DNA of 64,000 nucleotides from Persicaria tinctoria (taxonomy: Eukaryota; Streptophyta; Magnoliopsida; Caryophyllales; Polygonaceae), in NCBI GenBank assembly GCA_037127255.1, contig JBANSL010000018.1, positions 23,533,175-23,597,174 of the forward strand, in the 5' to 3' direction. Position 1 is the stretch's first letter, and every line of letters starts with the position of its first letter. Below are positions 53,201 to 64,000 of this stretch, in pieces. Both the position numbers and the translations under genes were made by a program. The notes beneath the pieces were generated by a model. That model worked only from the letters and a program-made list of their open reading frames with translations, had not been told where the DNA came from and did no database searches.

Positions 53201-56200
53201 AGGATCCATTTCTTCACTCAATGCTAAAAGGAGGGAAATCTTTAAGGATTTGACCAGTTTGTCTGATCATCATTGGAATTCAACTCATTTGCAGAAACAA
53301 GGGCCATTTCATAACAAGGGAAGCGATAGAATCATTTACAGTTTGCCGCTGGCTGAGAAAAGCATTTCTAGGTTGAAAAGGCTTAAACCTTCGCCCTTTG
53401 CTTCTCTGTATCAGGACAGAATTAATCATATAAGAGCAACAAAATCAGGTAATGTTTCTAAGAATAGTCTCTTGGACGGGGAAAGATTAAATCACCAATT
53501 CAGACATCTGGATGTTCCTGTGGCATGTTTGGAAGAGCAATTCTCAAATGTGGGTAGGGATTGTGAAAAGAAAGACATGGATAATACAAATATTAGTGAT
53601 TCCCTGATGCTGGGTCAACATGTAGCTATGAGACGAAGTGTAAGTGAAGATGATAGACCATCAATTCCAGCTACTGGGTCCATGAGTTCAAAAGAAGGGA
53701 TGGTTGCAAGAGCTTCTCCATCTCACATCACAAGTTTGGCAAAACAAGAATTTGAACATCTCTCCTCGGCGTATAATGCTGCAGAAGTAAATTTGTTTTC
53801 TTCAGGAAGTGATTCTTCATTGATCGGCATCACATTGAATGATGGGAAATATGATAAAGTTCTTCCAATGGAGAATGGTTCTATTAGTAATTTTAAAACT
53901 CTTTTGGAGACTCCAAATCAATCTTATGCTACCAGCTTGAGCAAAGACAACCATTCTATCGCAAATCCCAACACTGCATATGGTTCAAGTTCAGTAACGG
54001 AAGAGGAACTGGTAACCTCAGAAACTATAGAATTCCAGCAAAGTCTTATGGAAACCCCAAAGCAGCCACTTACTGTCACTGTTTGTGACGGTGGAAAGTC
54101 AATTGAAAATGTGAAGGTGACAGACTATGCAACTTCAGTATCTGAAAATCCTGGTTTGTTGATTGACTGTGGCATGTCAGAGTCTGTTTTACCCTCTAAA
54201 CTTGAACAGTTTGTAAATGTGTCGCCAGAAATTAAGATAGATGGTCAGAAAACTGATATCAAGAATCCGCAGTTAAATGTTCAAACTCCAGTGAGGAATG
54301 GTGTCTCTGAACCGTGCCAATTAAGTAACTCTGTTAAAAGCATCAGAACAACTAGCAGAACAACTCTTGGAGAGGAACATCCTGTGGTAGGCCTTTTATT
54401 TTTCCTGCAGGCCATAATTATCGTCAAGAGTTCTGGATGCTCCAAAGTTACTGACAATCATTTTGTTGCTTGTTATATATGTAGTAATTATTAAGTAACG
54501 TGAAGTGAAATAATGAGACTTTGGGCTTTTTCTAATGCTTATGTGTCTCCTTTATTTTGCATTCTTTAAATTAGCAATAATGCCAATGCAGCATGAATAT
54601 GACCCAATAACCCATGCAAAAGGCCAAAGTTTCTCCCTTTAGTGAAATTTCTTACGTAAGTACAGTGGCATATATGCTTAAATGTGTATTCCTTTATGGG
54701 CAGTGACGTGTAAAAGGGTCCATCATGATTGCCATTGTTGAATGAACCACCATTCTTTCATGCTGGTTTTGGATATGGTTGTTTTTTAATATGCATTGCT
54801 GATCTTCACTATTTGATGAAACAGTGGTCTAAGAGTCATCAAGAAGAGCAATATTTCCAGTTGTCCATGGATGAACCCTGCATTTCAGCACATGACAATG
54901 AGGTACTTGAACAGCGAAGGACAGGAGACTTAATTATTGATTCTGATCAGCTCAGACTTCAAGATGCTGACAGTAACCTACAGAATACACTTGACACACG
55001 TGATGATTACTATTCCTCAAAGATGAGAAACTTGAGTGGGAAACTAGGTGCAGATATGGAAGAAGCAGTTGGCATTCTGCATATATATCAGAATCCCCTG
55101 AATAGTACTAATCAAGCTAGCAAGTTTCACAGTGGATGCGATGGGAGTGGCAGTATTACGCAAAATACTAGAGGTGACAAAGGACCACGGAATTTGACTG
55201 ACGTATGCATGATAGCTCGCTTAATGATCAGCCAGTTCCATCCTTTCTTTTGTTGCTGATAAAACATTCTTAATATGACTTCATTTCTACATTTACTTTG
55301 CAGATTTTCAAAAACTTCAACCTACTAACGGATAAATGGTTTTCTTCATCAGTTGTGAAGCTTGATACACATTCGGCAAGTTATCTTCTGAATACTTGTT
55401 TCAACTGAGAAACAACCTGAATGTACCACAGTTGCTTAAACTGCTACTTATTTATTCTCTTTCTCTCTTGTAGGTTGAGAAATTGCAGGATGTCATGGAT
55501 AACCTGCTGCAGGTCGCAGCTAGCAAAATTATATGTTCTGAAATTTACTCTCAGGTTGCTGTATACTCAAAATTTTAAGACTTTCTTTGACCATTCTTGT
55601 ATTTCTGTATGGTGCCTCAATATGGTAAGTTTTATGCTCATGCAGTATTGCTCAACGAGATCTGTCTAATGCAAGCTCTACGGTTGTACTTGCCAGCCTT
55701 GCCAATAATGTATAAAATAGAGAAATCATACTTGTTGTGCTCATCATATGTACACTTCTAGAGCTTGGAGCTTTATTTGTAGACGCTTCAAATCAAGAGG
55801 GGATACTGATAGAATATTAAAATTCCATGGCAGACAATTGAAGTGAAAGAGGGGTCAGACAATTAGCATGATGTGGAATTATAGATGCTTGGTCTTGGAG
55901 ATATTTTAGATAGAAAATAATTCTTGAACAAGTATGGATGTAGAAGATTAAATAGAGTGAAAGAGTTACGTGATAACTCGTGAAATTATGCGGTTAGTAC
56001 ATATGGAAGTCACTAGTTGATTGCTCAGGGTGGCAGATGAGTTACCTTATGATGTGTGTGTATTGAAATCTGTATATGAAAGTGAGTCTTTAGAGAAAAA
56101 GTTTTGGTGTCGTTTGCCTGTTTTGGCAGCTATAAATGATAAATGAAAAGGCAAGCATATGAAGCTATATTTATGGTTAATTTAATAAATGATGAGAGCT

Positions 56201-59200
56201 ATATGCTACTCCTAATTTCTTTTCCTTTGCAAAAGCTCAAGGAAAAAAAAGGTTTTCTAGGATGTTTGTTTTTAATCTTTATTTTCTATATGTTTTATTT
56301 TGTTTCATGAAATCACATTTACTTGCTTGTCAATTGCATTTTTTGGATCTGGAGAAAAACATATTTATATCGAACCGGCTTTATTAGTGAATAAATTAAT
56401 GCCCAAATTAGTACTGAGTTAATTGTGCTTTCTTCTGCAGAAAGTGTCAGAAGAGTTTGATCACACTCAGCTTAAAAGGTGAAATTGGACTAATTTAGAT
56501 CTTCCTTGATGCAAACTCTGTTTTTCAGCAGTGGTAATGTTAACATTCTCATTTGGTTGCAGAATAGCTGATACAAAGTTGTTGATGTATAAAGCTATGT
56601 ACGGGAAGGTGAAAAAGCAATTGATGCATCTTAAGAAGACGAGACTAATGGTAGTTTTTGTCATGCAATTTCTTCAGTTCCTTTTTTATTGTAATTGGAA
56701 AACTGAATATTTTCTGTTTCCCAGAACCAAATAGAGTTTTTGCAATCTGCGGTACAAGAAAGTAGACTATTGAAGTCAAAATGCTGCTGTAAATTGCAAG
56801 GTTCTGGTCAACAAGATATTGAGGCCGGGGGCTGTAATTCACAATCTTGCTCTACAGTTCAAGATAAAAATAAGGTGAGGTTTCTACCTCTAATGATATT
56901 ATTTGAAGTTCTGTATACGACTGTGTGTGTTTTTCAGTTTATCTACAGCTGGTCAAGTCTTTGGTTTATTGAAAGCTGGTGAACCATAAATATGAATGTA
57001 AATGAAACTGAGTGCTCTGTGATTCGGCCTATAACTTCAAATACAGTACTATGTGATTCAGCTTTTAAACATCTACATCTTCAATATAAGCAGATGTATA
57101 GTCTTTAGGCATGTCTTCTATGCATGTCTAAAGACTATATGGAGTTCTTAACTTCCATGAGCACGAGATTATTTATATGTTATTGTGTAGGTTTCTTCTT
57201 TTGTTATTAGTGATCTTTTGACAATGTTTTCAGTCTATGCTCATATTCAGTTGATCTATGTTTTATTCTGCAGGCTGTGGGTGGCAGCATTTCTATACTT
57301 AAACAGGCCCTTCAAGATTTAGATAGAAAGAAAGAGAGTTTAATCAACTCGTTCCACACTTCTTTAAAGATGCCAAGAGAACCAAGTGATGACAAGACAA
57401 TTGCCTTTGTTATGGATCATTTCAAGAGAAAAGCATCCTGCTGGTTTGTGCAGCACGAATTGCAGGTAACAGTTATTTCACAATTTTCTGAAAGCTACTC
57501 CTATTTCTCTAGATGTTCATCGTCTTTAGTTGTACTCTTAAAGATTCTTGTTTTTTTTTTTGTAGTTGTGGGAAGTTGATAATGCAGAAAACAAGAATGG
57601 GCAGCTTGATCTTGTCCTGAATTATAATGGAATTATCTCTCAGAGGTTCGTCTGCTGTTACATTGTCTGTATATGAATGTCATTTTACCTTCTCTGTTTG
57701 ATTTAAAACTTCAAATTGCTGATAATTCTTTTATTAATGACTTCAGGTTTAAGCGAAAGCACAAACCTAAGACTAGCATTTCCATCTCAACTGAACTCAT
57801 CAATACTAGGATATCAAAGGTTACAACACTTTTCCTTGTTTAACTTGCAAGTAAATAATGACTAGCTTACTAATTTCTGATTGTTTGTTTTCTGATGTGT
57901 GTATTTCTCATACCAGACATGGCCTAACATGAGTGCTACCACTGCTTTTGATTTTGCTTTGAGTGGTAAAACTACCCTGAAGTATACCGGCCCTGGCATT
58001 TTCGCACGAGAAACACAAGTATGTTCCTCAACTATTGTATATAGCAATTGAATCTTGTGTTTGAATGTTTGTTCATTTTTATGGTTTTGAACATATCTTG
58101 TTGACGGATTGTTAGCCAATCACAATTCCCCTCCAATTTCGATCAATTGCTGCTGCTGAAATAAATAATGTTTGAGCTTCTTATGTGTGGTGTTATTGAA
58201 GGAAAGAAACAAATGAAACCATAACCACTTCTTTGTTGCTTGATGCACACTGCAACTACTGTTTGCCTAGTTGTTGTATTGTGAGTTTGTTGATGTGTCT
58301 TGTTTATAAATTGAGGTAGTGTGCTCTTTTTAGAGGCATTTCTTTGCATAACTAATGCTGAATTGGGGAGTGTCATAGTGTCTACTTGCCTATGTTACTT
58401 TGTGTTTCATTGTATCCCTTGCTCTTCCCATTCATGAAGGAGAGAGGAATTATCTTTTATTTGTTGAATTGTATTACTGACCAGCAGCAGATCTCTAATA
58501 CGATGGGCTTCAACCTTATAAAATCCCAAGTATCTAATCATTGTTATCTGTTGATAACTTATCAACTGTTGTATAGTTCCCATGTATACAGCAACATCTA
58601 AGTCCTAAGTTAGGACTATGCGTGCATGTGCTTTACTCTATTTTAATTAGCGTTATGGAACATTTATGTGCATCTACTGCTCTTTACCATTCAATTTTTG
58701 CCATGCCTTATGCAGAGGATCAGTTCGCTCTTGAGTAACTTGTATGATGTTCTTGAAGAAACAAAGTTAGCACAAATAGAGCTAAGTAATTTGGTCAAGA
58801 CAAGCTTTCAATTAATATCTGGTAACCTGCATTTCTTACTCTACCTTGGATATATGTTAGTACTAATTACTCGTCTATATACTAAGTTTGATGGGCCAAA
58901 AGGAAAATAAAATTTGCTTTTTTATTCTGTTGGATACACAATCAATTAATATGTTAGTAAGTTATTGTTTCTGTAGCTGTATTTTTCAAGTAAGTTGTAT
59001 TAGATATGGGGGACATGAAGCCCAAAGGTTACAAAATACAACCACACGAGTTTATGGTACTGGTGGTTCTCACTTTCTGAGAGGAACTTTTTTCTTCACC
59101 TTATGACTTGTGAGAATCCTAATAAAAATATGTTATTACTTCGCATATTATTTTTAGATTATGTGGGCTTATGAATTCCTGATTTTGCAGTTGGGAGGCT

Positions 59201-60220
59201 TGATCTCCAGCTAACATTTATCGACTACAATGACGGCAGGAGAGTAGTACTGAGTTTTGACATGTCCTGTTTAAGTTGGTAAGAATTATTGGCTATAATG
59301 TTGCTCTTTTTTGTGTTTCTGGTTAATTGTTCATCTCATCTATTCAATTCAACTTACTAACAAAGCTCGTCTCAGTAGATCACTATTCTTGAACCGTTTG
59401 ATCAAGAGCTTGTGTTCTGCTCACATGTTATTTGAACAATATGCTAAAGCAAATTGTTTGCGCTTCACTTTATATCAGGATTTATTCTCTCATACTTATT
59501 CATCCTCTCTCTTTTGTCCCTGTATGAAGAAGATGTCTATATAAACTTGCATCCTATTAGCAATTAAGTCATCAGCCAAACAAAGACAAAAACATCAATG
59601 TGCAATCTCTATCTGTGATTTTAATTTCCAACCATGCCAACAAAGAAAAAAAAACTGTTGTCTTATATCCGTTCGGATAATGTATTTTCAAGAATTTATG
59701 TAGATGTAGTAACATTAAGCTAACGCTTACATCCATTTGGGGGCATTTGTCAAACATGGACTGCGCTACTTATGGTCCCCGGAACCCGGGGACCATTCAG
59801 AATATTAGGTCTGTGACCTCCTTTACAATCTGCATTTATGCTTGCTTGGATGTGCAGCACAACATATAGCCTGGCATTTGGTTTTGGAAAATCTGTACTA
59901 TTGTCGAATATTTTCCTTTCTCCCTTTTTGTTAGGTTGATATCTTTGGAGATATTTTCGCCCTCCTGTAGTTACTCCGAAAAGATCAATTTGTACCTTAT
60001 TATTTATTAGTTTTAATACTGATTGTTGTCTTTGTTGTGTAACAGTGGAGTGTATCCATCTGAGATCATCCCATACGAAGTGCGCGAAACACTTGGCACC
60101 CAATCGATGCTGGACGAGATCAAAGCTGCCATAGCTGGTTTGCGAGGCGGGTATGCGAGGCTCTTACGCCTTTGTCGTTGCGTTTCAACCGCGATTGAAG
60201 CTGGTGGTAGCAGGAGGTGA
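50280..60220 (+). CDS. KNL1: KNL1/Spc105-type kinetochore scaffold protein
   Basis: Sixteen exons: 50280-50628, 52134-52834, 53076-54386, 54825-55202, 55304-55375, 55474-55554, 56441-56478, 56563-56650, 56725-56874, 57274-57465, 57566-57645, 57747-57819, 57917-58018, 58716-58821, 59191-59278 and 60046-60220. The frame is continuous through all of them for 1327 residues. All introns are GT-AG except intron 5, which appears to be GC-AG (TCG/GCAAGT). Residues 28-31 are RVSF, the PP1-docking motif of KNL1. Residues 144-159 (DITMDSATFSMHFRSL) match the plant MELT-like block. A long polar middle is followed by predicted coiled coil (about 850-1130) and a C-terminal RWD-like region (RLDLQLTFIDYNDGRRVVLS, GVYPSEIIPYEVRETLG). 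It should link the Mis12/Ndc80 network to checkpoint proteins in the nucleus at mitosis. Confidence 0.9.
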
Positions 60221-61881
60221 AACTGATTGGATCACTGCCAACATTCCCATTGGCAAATAGATCAATCCCATCCTCCGAATCTGTGTAGGCTTTGGGTAGC
60301 TATGTAGCTTTGTTTGTAAGTTGTTTGGACTTTAGAGCTTAAAATGTAGAATTATTATTATTGTCACAGGATATTTTTCTCGTATGGATACAAAATTGCC
60401 AAATATTAAGTGTGAAGTTGATTATTGAAAATATCTATATGGTGGGCCCATCAATCTTTTTGGGAGATTTCAAAGATATTTGTATGGATTTGTACAGCAA
60501 ACCAAATTAAATGTTAAAAAGTTTGTCAAAGACTCAAAGCTCCCCCTCTTTCACTCAAATGCATATCTATATAGCTCATGGTTTGGAGGACGTCATATGA
60601 AAGCTAGAACTACTTTTTATTGTGGGCTTGAAAAGTCACTATTTCTCAAAAATAATTAATTATAATCACATTAATAGGCACCTAATTAAGAGGGTAGTTG
60701 GACACTACTATATGAATTGATTGAAAAAAGGTAAAAAGGGGAAATTGTCAAATATAGTACAAAATGAGGTAGTTTATTTTAATATCCTCCTAGATATTTT
60801 ATTTTATTATCATTATTTTAGGTTTGGCTCCATTTCACTCACACCATCAATCAGCATTTTTATTCTTTTGGTTTCGATAATATATAGTTTTAAATGAAAA
60901 AAATATAAGAATTTAGGTTAATTAATTTTATATTCAGAGTCTTTGGTTTTTCATTCACAAGTTTCTATAAATTACCCTAAAAACTAGGTTAATCAAACAT
61001 TATACTAACTTATTAATATATATTTAACGCAAATAATTCATCAGTTTCAATTACCATATCAGATACCTTTTTTATCAATAGCCTTGATCGAAAGTTTTTT
61101 TAAAAGATAGTAGACACTTAATACTATTATTTATTCGTCAAATAAATTTAAAACTGTAATTAAAGTTGATCAATTTTTATAATCTAAAATGATACTCTCT
61201 TTGTTTTTTTTTTTTATAAATGACATTTATTATTTATATGCATTTTTAAGATTGATACAAAAATGTATAAAATATTTTTTGTACTTTATATCATTTAAAA
61301 AAAATGTATATATATACATAATAAACAACATTTAAAAATATAGGGAGGGAATAGTTAAAGATGATGGTGATTGGTGAGAGTATGCAATTTTTGTAAATCC
61401 GATTGCTTTGTTGAAATTTAAAATTCGAGTACTAGTAAATCAAGTCTTTATTGCATAGCACTAGTACTGTTAATAATAACTATCATACCTTAAAAATATG
61501 AAAGCCAGTGATAAAATTTTATGAATAAAAAAAATGAAGACCTAGTTTGTAATTCGACCAATTTTTATGAAACGGTTATTAAAAGGATAGATCATACATT
61601 CATGCATGATGTTTTAAGTTAAGAATCGGATTAGAAAATAACTAGCTAATTGATGATGGAGGTAAAATTAGAGTCTCATACCAAATGAATCTTAAAGTTA
61701 CTCCAATATAAGCAAATAAATATGAATGTTTATAACAAAATTTTAAAGGGGTTGACATATCTATGTTGTAAGTTGATATATAGTATGACTTCAAATCTTG
61801 TGGGAGACAAAAAATCTCCCCTTACTTGGGATTTTATAGGAGAGTAGGGAGTGGTCTATCTATTTTCTAGTTAATTAGTTA
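60221..61881. other. 3' UTR and AT-rich intergenic region
   Basis: After the KNL1 stop there are likely polyadenylation signals near 60340. Beyond that the sequence is AT-rich with no open frame or delimited repeat that I can support. Confidence 0.5.
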
Positions 61882-61890
61882 TATTTTATA

Positions 61891-62550
61891 GGGCAAATTG
61901 CATAAAATAGCACGAACTTTAGGGGTGGTTGCACTCAGTGGCACGAACTTAAATAAATACAAAAATAATCACCAACTTTGGTGTTTAGTTGCGGTCAGTG
62001 GCACGTATACCCCTTATCTCGCTAATGTGGACTAGTAGGGGTGCTTACATGAAATTTTTTTAATTAAAAAGACATATAGCGAGATATGAATTAATGAGAA
62101 TGCTTATATGTTTTTTTTTTAAAAACTAAAAGACATAAAAGATGTGCCAAAATTATGAAACTAGCTAGGTTCCAATTTTATTTTTTATTTCATGTAATTC
62201 CAAATCAAAGATAATTGTGACAAATATAACATTTGCAAATTGAAATTTGGTACTAGTTATTTTAATTTGCAAATGCTATATTTGTCACAATTATCTTTGA
62301 TTTGGAATTACATGAAATAACGAATAAAATTGGAACCTAGCTAGTTTCATAATTTTGACACATCTTTTATGTCTTTTTAAAAAAAAAATTCATGTAAGCA
62401 CCCCACTAGTCCACATTAGCGAGATAGGGGGTATATGTGCCACTGACCGCAACTAAACACCAAAGTTGGTGATTATTTTTGTATTTTTTTAAGTCCGTGC
62501 CACTGAGTGCAACCACCCCTAAAGTTCGTACTATTTTATGCAATTTGCCC
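61891..62550. mobile_element. Mutator-type foldback MITE (long palindrome)
   Basis: The left half starting GGGCAAATTGCATAAAATAG is mirrored by the right half almost over its full length, meeting near 62240. The left arm has about 70 extra bases near 62060-62140. A perfect 9 bp target duplication, TATTTTATA, lies at 61882-61890 and 62551-62559, which indicates Mutator-superfamily transposition. A transcript would form a hairpin of roughly 300 bp. Confidence 0.92.
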
Positions 62551-62879
62551 TATTTTATATAGTTTGTGCGCTAGATAACATCTGTGTCTAACACTCGAAC
62601 ATGAAATAGTATTTATAGGATGTTTTAGGACATTTGTCCCTTTTTTCATGATCACGTCTTTCTTTAAATTTTGTATCCAGGTCTAGACTATCTAGCGTAT
62701 TATTTAATTTTGATTTGAGGTTTATTATTAATTTTATTAAAACCTTAATTTAATTAGTATATTAGGCATAACACTTGATTACAAACTAAATAGTATTATA
62801 TGGTAGTGACAGTTTTAAATTCATAAATACAAGTTTAGAATTGATTTATTTAGAGTTAATTTTCTTGTTATAACTTTTA

Positions 62880-63571
62880 GGCAAAATTACAGAAAACCAC
62901 CCTTTAAATATGGGTGTTTTCACTTAACCACCCGTTAAATTCAAAATTACAGAAAACCACCCTTTAATGGTATTTGCTTACAACTCACCACCCATTCAAC
63001 TATTTTCGTTACTTTATCATTAAATATATTATATTTTAATATTTTTAAACTCAAATTTGATTGTAAATATATTCATATTTTGAATTTAAGGGCTCGATCA
63101 TATTTTAGGGATTATTTTATTTATTTTAAAATAATAATAATAAATATAGACTAGAATTATTATCTTAATTTATGGTTGAAAATGTTTATAAAATTTTAAA
63201 ATATTATGGAAATTACTCTTGTTTTATTTATATTTTAAATAAGAGTAATTTACATAATGTTTTAAACAATTTAAAACCTAAATTAAGATAATAATTCTAG
63301 ACTTTATTGATTATTATTTTTAAAAATAAATACAATGATCCCTAAAATATAATTGGGCCCTTAAATTCAAAATTAGAATGTATTTACAATCAAATTTGAG
63401 TTTAAAAATATTAAAATATAATATATTTAATGATAAAGTAACGAAAATAGTTGAATGGGTGGTGAGTTGTAAACAAATACCATTTAAATGGTGGTTTTAT
63501 GTAATTTTGAATTTAACGGGTCGTTAAGTGAAAACACCCATATTTAAAGGGTGGTTTTCTGTAATTTTCCC
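62880..63571. mobile_element. Second Mutator-type foldback MITE
   Basis: Arms starting CAAAATTACAGAAAACCACC and its mirror image meet near 63215, so the 692 bp element is almost wholly palindromic. Perfect 9 bp duplication TAACTTTTA occurs at 62871-62879 and 63572-63580. Each arm also holds an internal repeat of the terminal motif (AAAATTACA-AAAACCACCC at about 62942-62966). It is unrelated in sequence to the element at 61891. Confidence 0.92.
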
Positions 63572-63580
63572 TAACTTTTA

Positions 63581-64000
63581 AAATGGTCATATCTTGTGTC
63601 ATGCTATGCCTATGTCCCATACCATGTAAGTATAATGCATGATACATAGTATATAGATTGAAGCAGATTGTGTGATTTACCAAAGGCAACGTCAGAAGTC
63701 CATCATTGTCACTTAAAGGACTAGGGTAAGTTTGGAGAATGATTTTATATATTATATATATAATGTAGTTCTGCCAGGTTGGTGAGTGGGGAGAGAGAGT
63801 GAGAATCATTGAAGTGAAAGAGCTGGCATCCAAGCACATGACTTTTAATTTCTACCTTCTTTTTTTAATCTTCATACCAAACAAGGCCTTATGGAATAGA
63901 CAGAACTAACTAGGTACAGTACAAATTTGCGCCTGTGATTTGTCCCAACTCCCGCGTATAAATTCAGACCAATGGTCTTTCTTTTTACCTGCAATAATCT
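63581..64000. other. Right-hand intergenic end
   Basis: No gene or bounded element. It may be upstream sequence of a gene beyond the window. Confidence 0.3.

Overview
This is nuclear DNA of a flowering plant. Two multi-exon genes with eudicot-style GT-AG introns, an AT-rich background, large LTR elements, Mutator-like elements with captured exons, and several MITE families all point to a eudicot. The sequence does not let me name the species. I saw no bacterial, organellar or viral genes.

Layout. (1) Positions 1-43358 are almost entirely transposon-derived. A very large LTR element without coding capacity (117-11024, minus strand, 3 kb LTRs, CAAGT target duplication) sits inside a gene-capturing TIR element. 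The left end of that host element is outside the window; its right end is near 14066, and it carries exon fragments of a LON-type protease and an SRS2-like DNA helicase. Then come three TIR elements of a second family (B1 14102-16473, B2 16558-18202, B3 18214-20983), placed end to end and separated only by TA or CT/TA microsatellites. Next is a first-family element, A2 (21159-25096), with NUP107 exon fragments and a small nested element whose termini are tRNA-like. After a 4 kb spacer holding a retroposed insertion comes A3 (29248-43358), a 14 kb Mutator-like element of the same family.

(2) A3 looks like the parental, formerly autonomous element. It has a FAR1/MULE-type transposase (decayed), an intact two-exon gene for a 130-residue charged, probably helical protein, and, on the opposite strand, an Ulp1/SENP-like peptidase gene. 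That peptidase gene is split by a solo LTR and lacks the usual catalytic cysteine. A2, and probably the left element, share A3's 60 bp terminal repeats and could have been moved by its transposase.

(3) Positions 43551-64000 hold the ordinary host genes, both on the plus strand. One is a ten-exon gene for a multi-pass membrane protein of the At3g27390 family (44675-48833, 583 aa by my splice model). The other is a sixteen-exon gene for a KNL1/Spc105-type kinetochore scaffold (50280-60220, 1327 aa). Both models stay in frame through every junction. MITEs sit around and inside them: a hAT-type element with an 8 bp target duplication in intron 1 of the first gene, a nested pair upstream of it, and two long foldback elements with perfect 9 bp target duplications downstream of KNL1.

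All assignments come from reading the sequence and recalling protein families; no database search was run.
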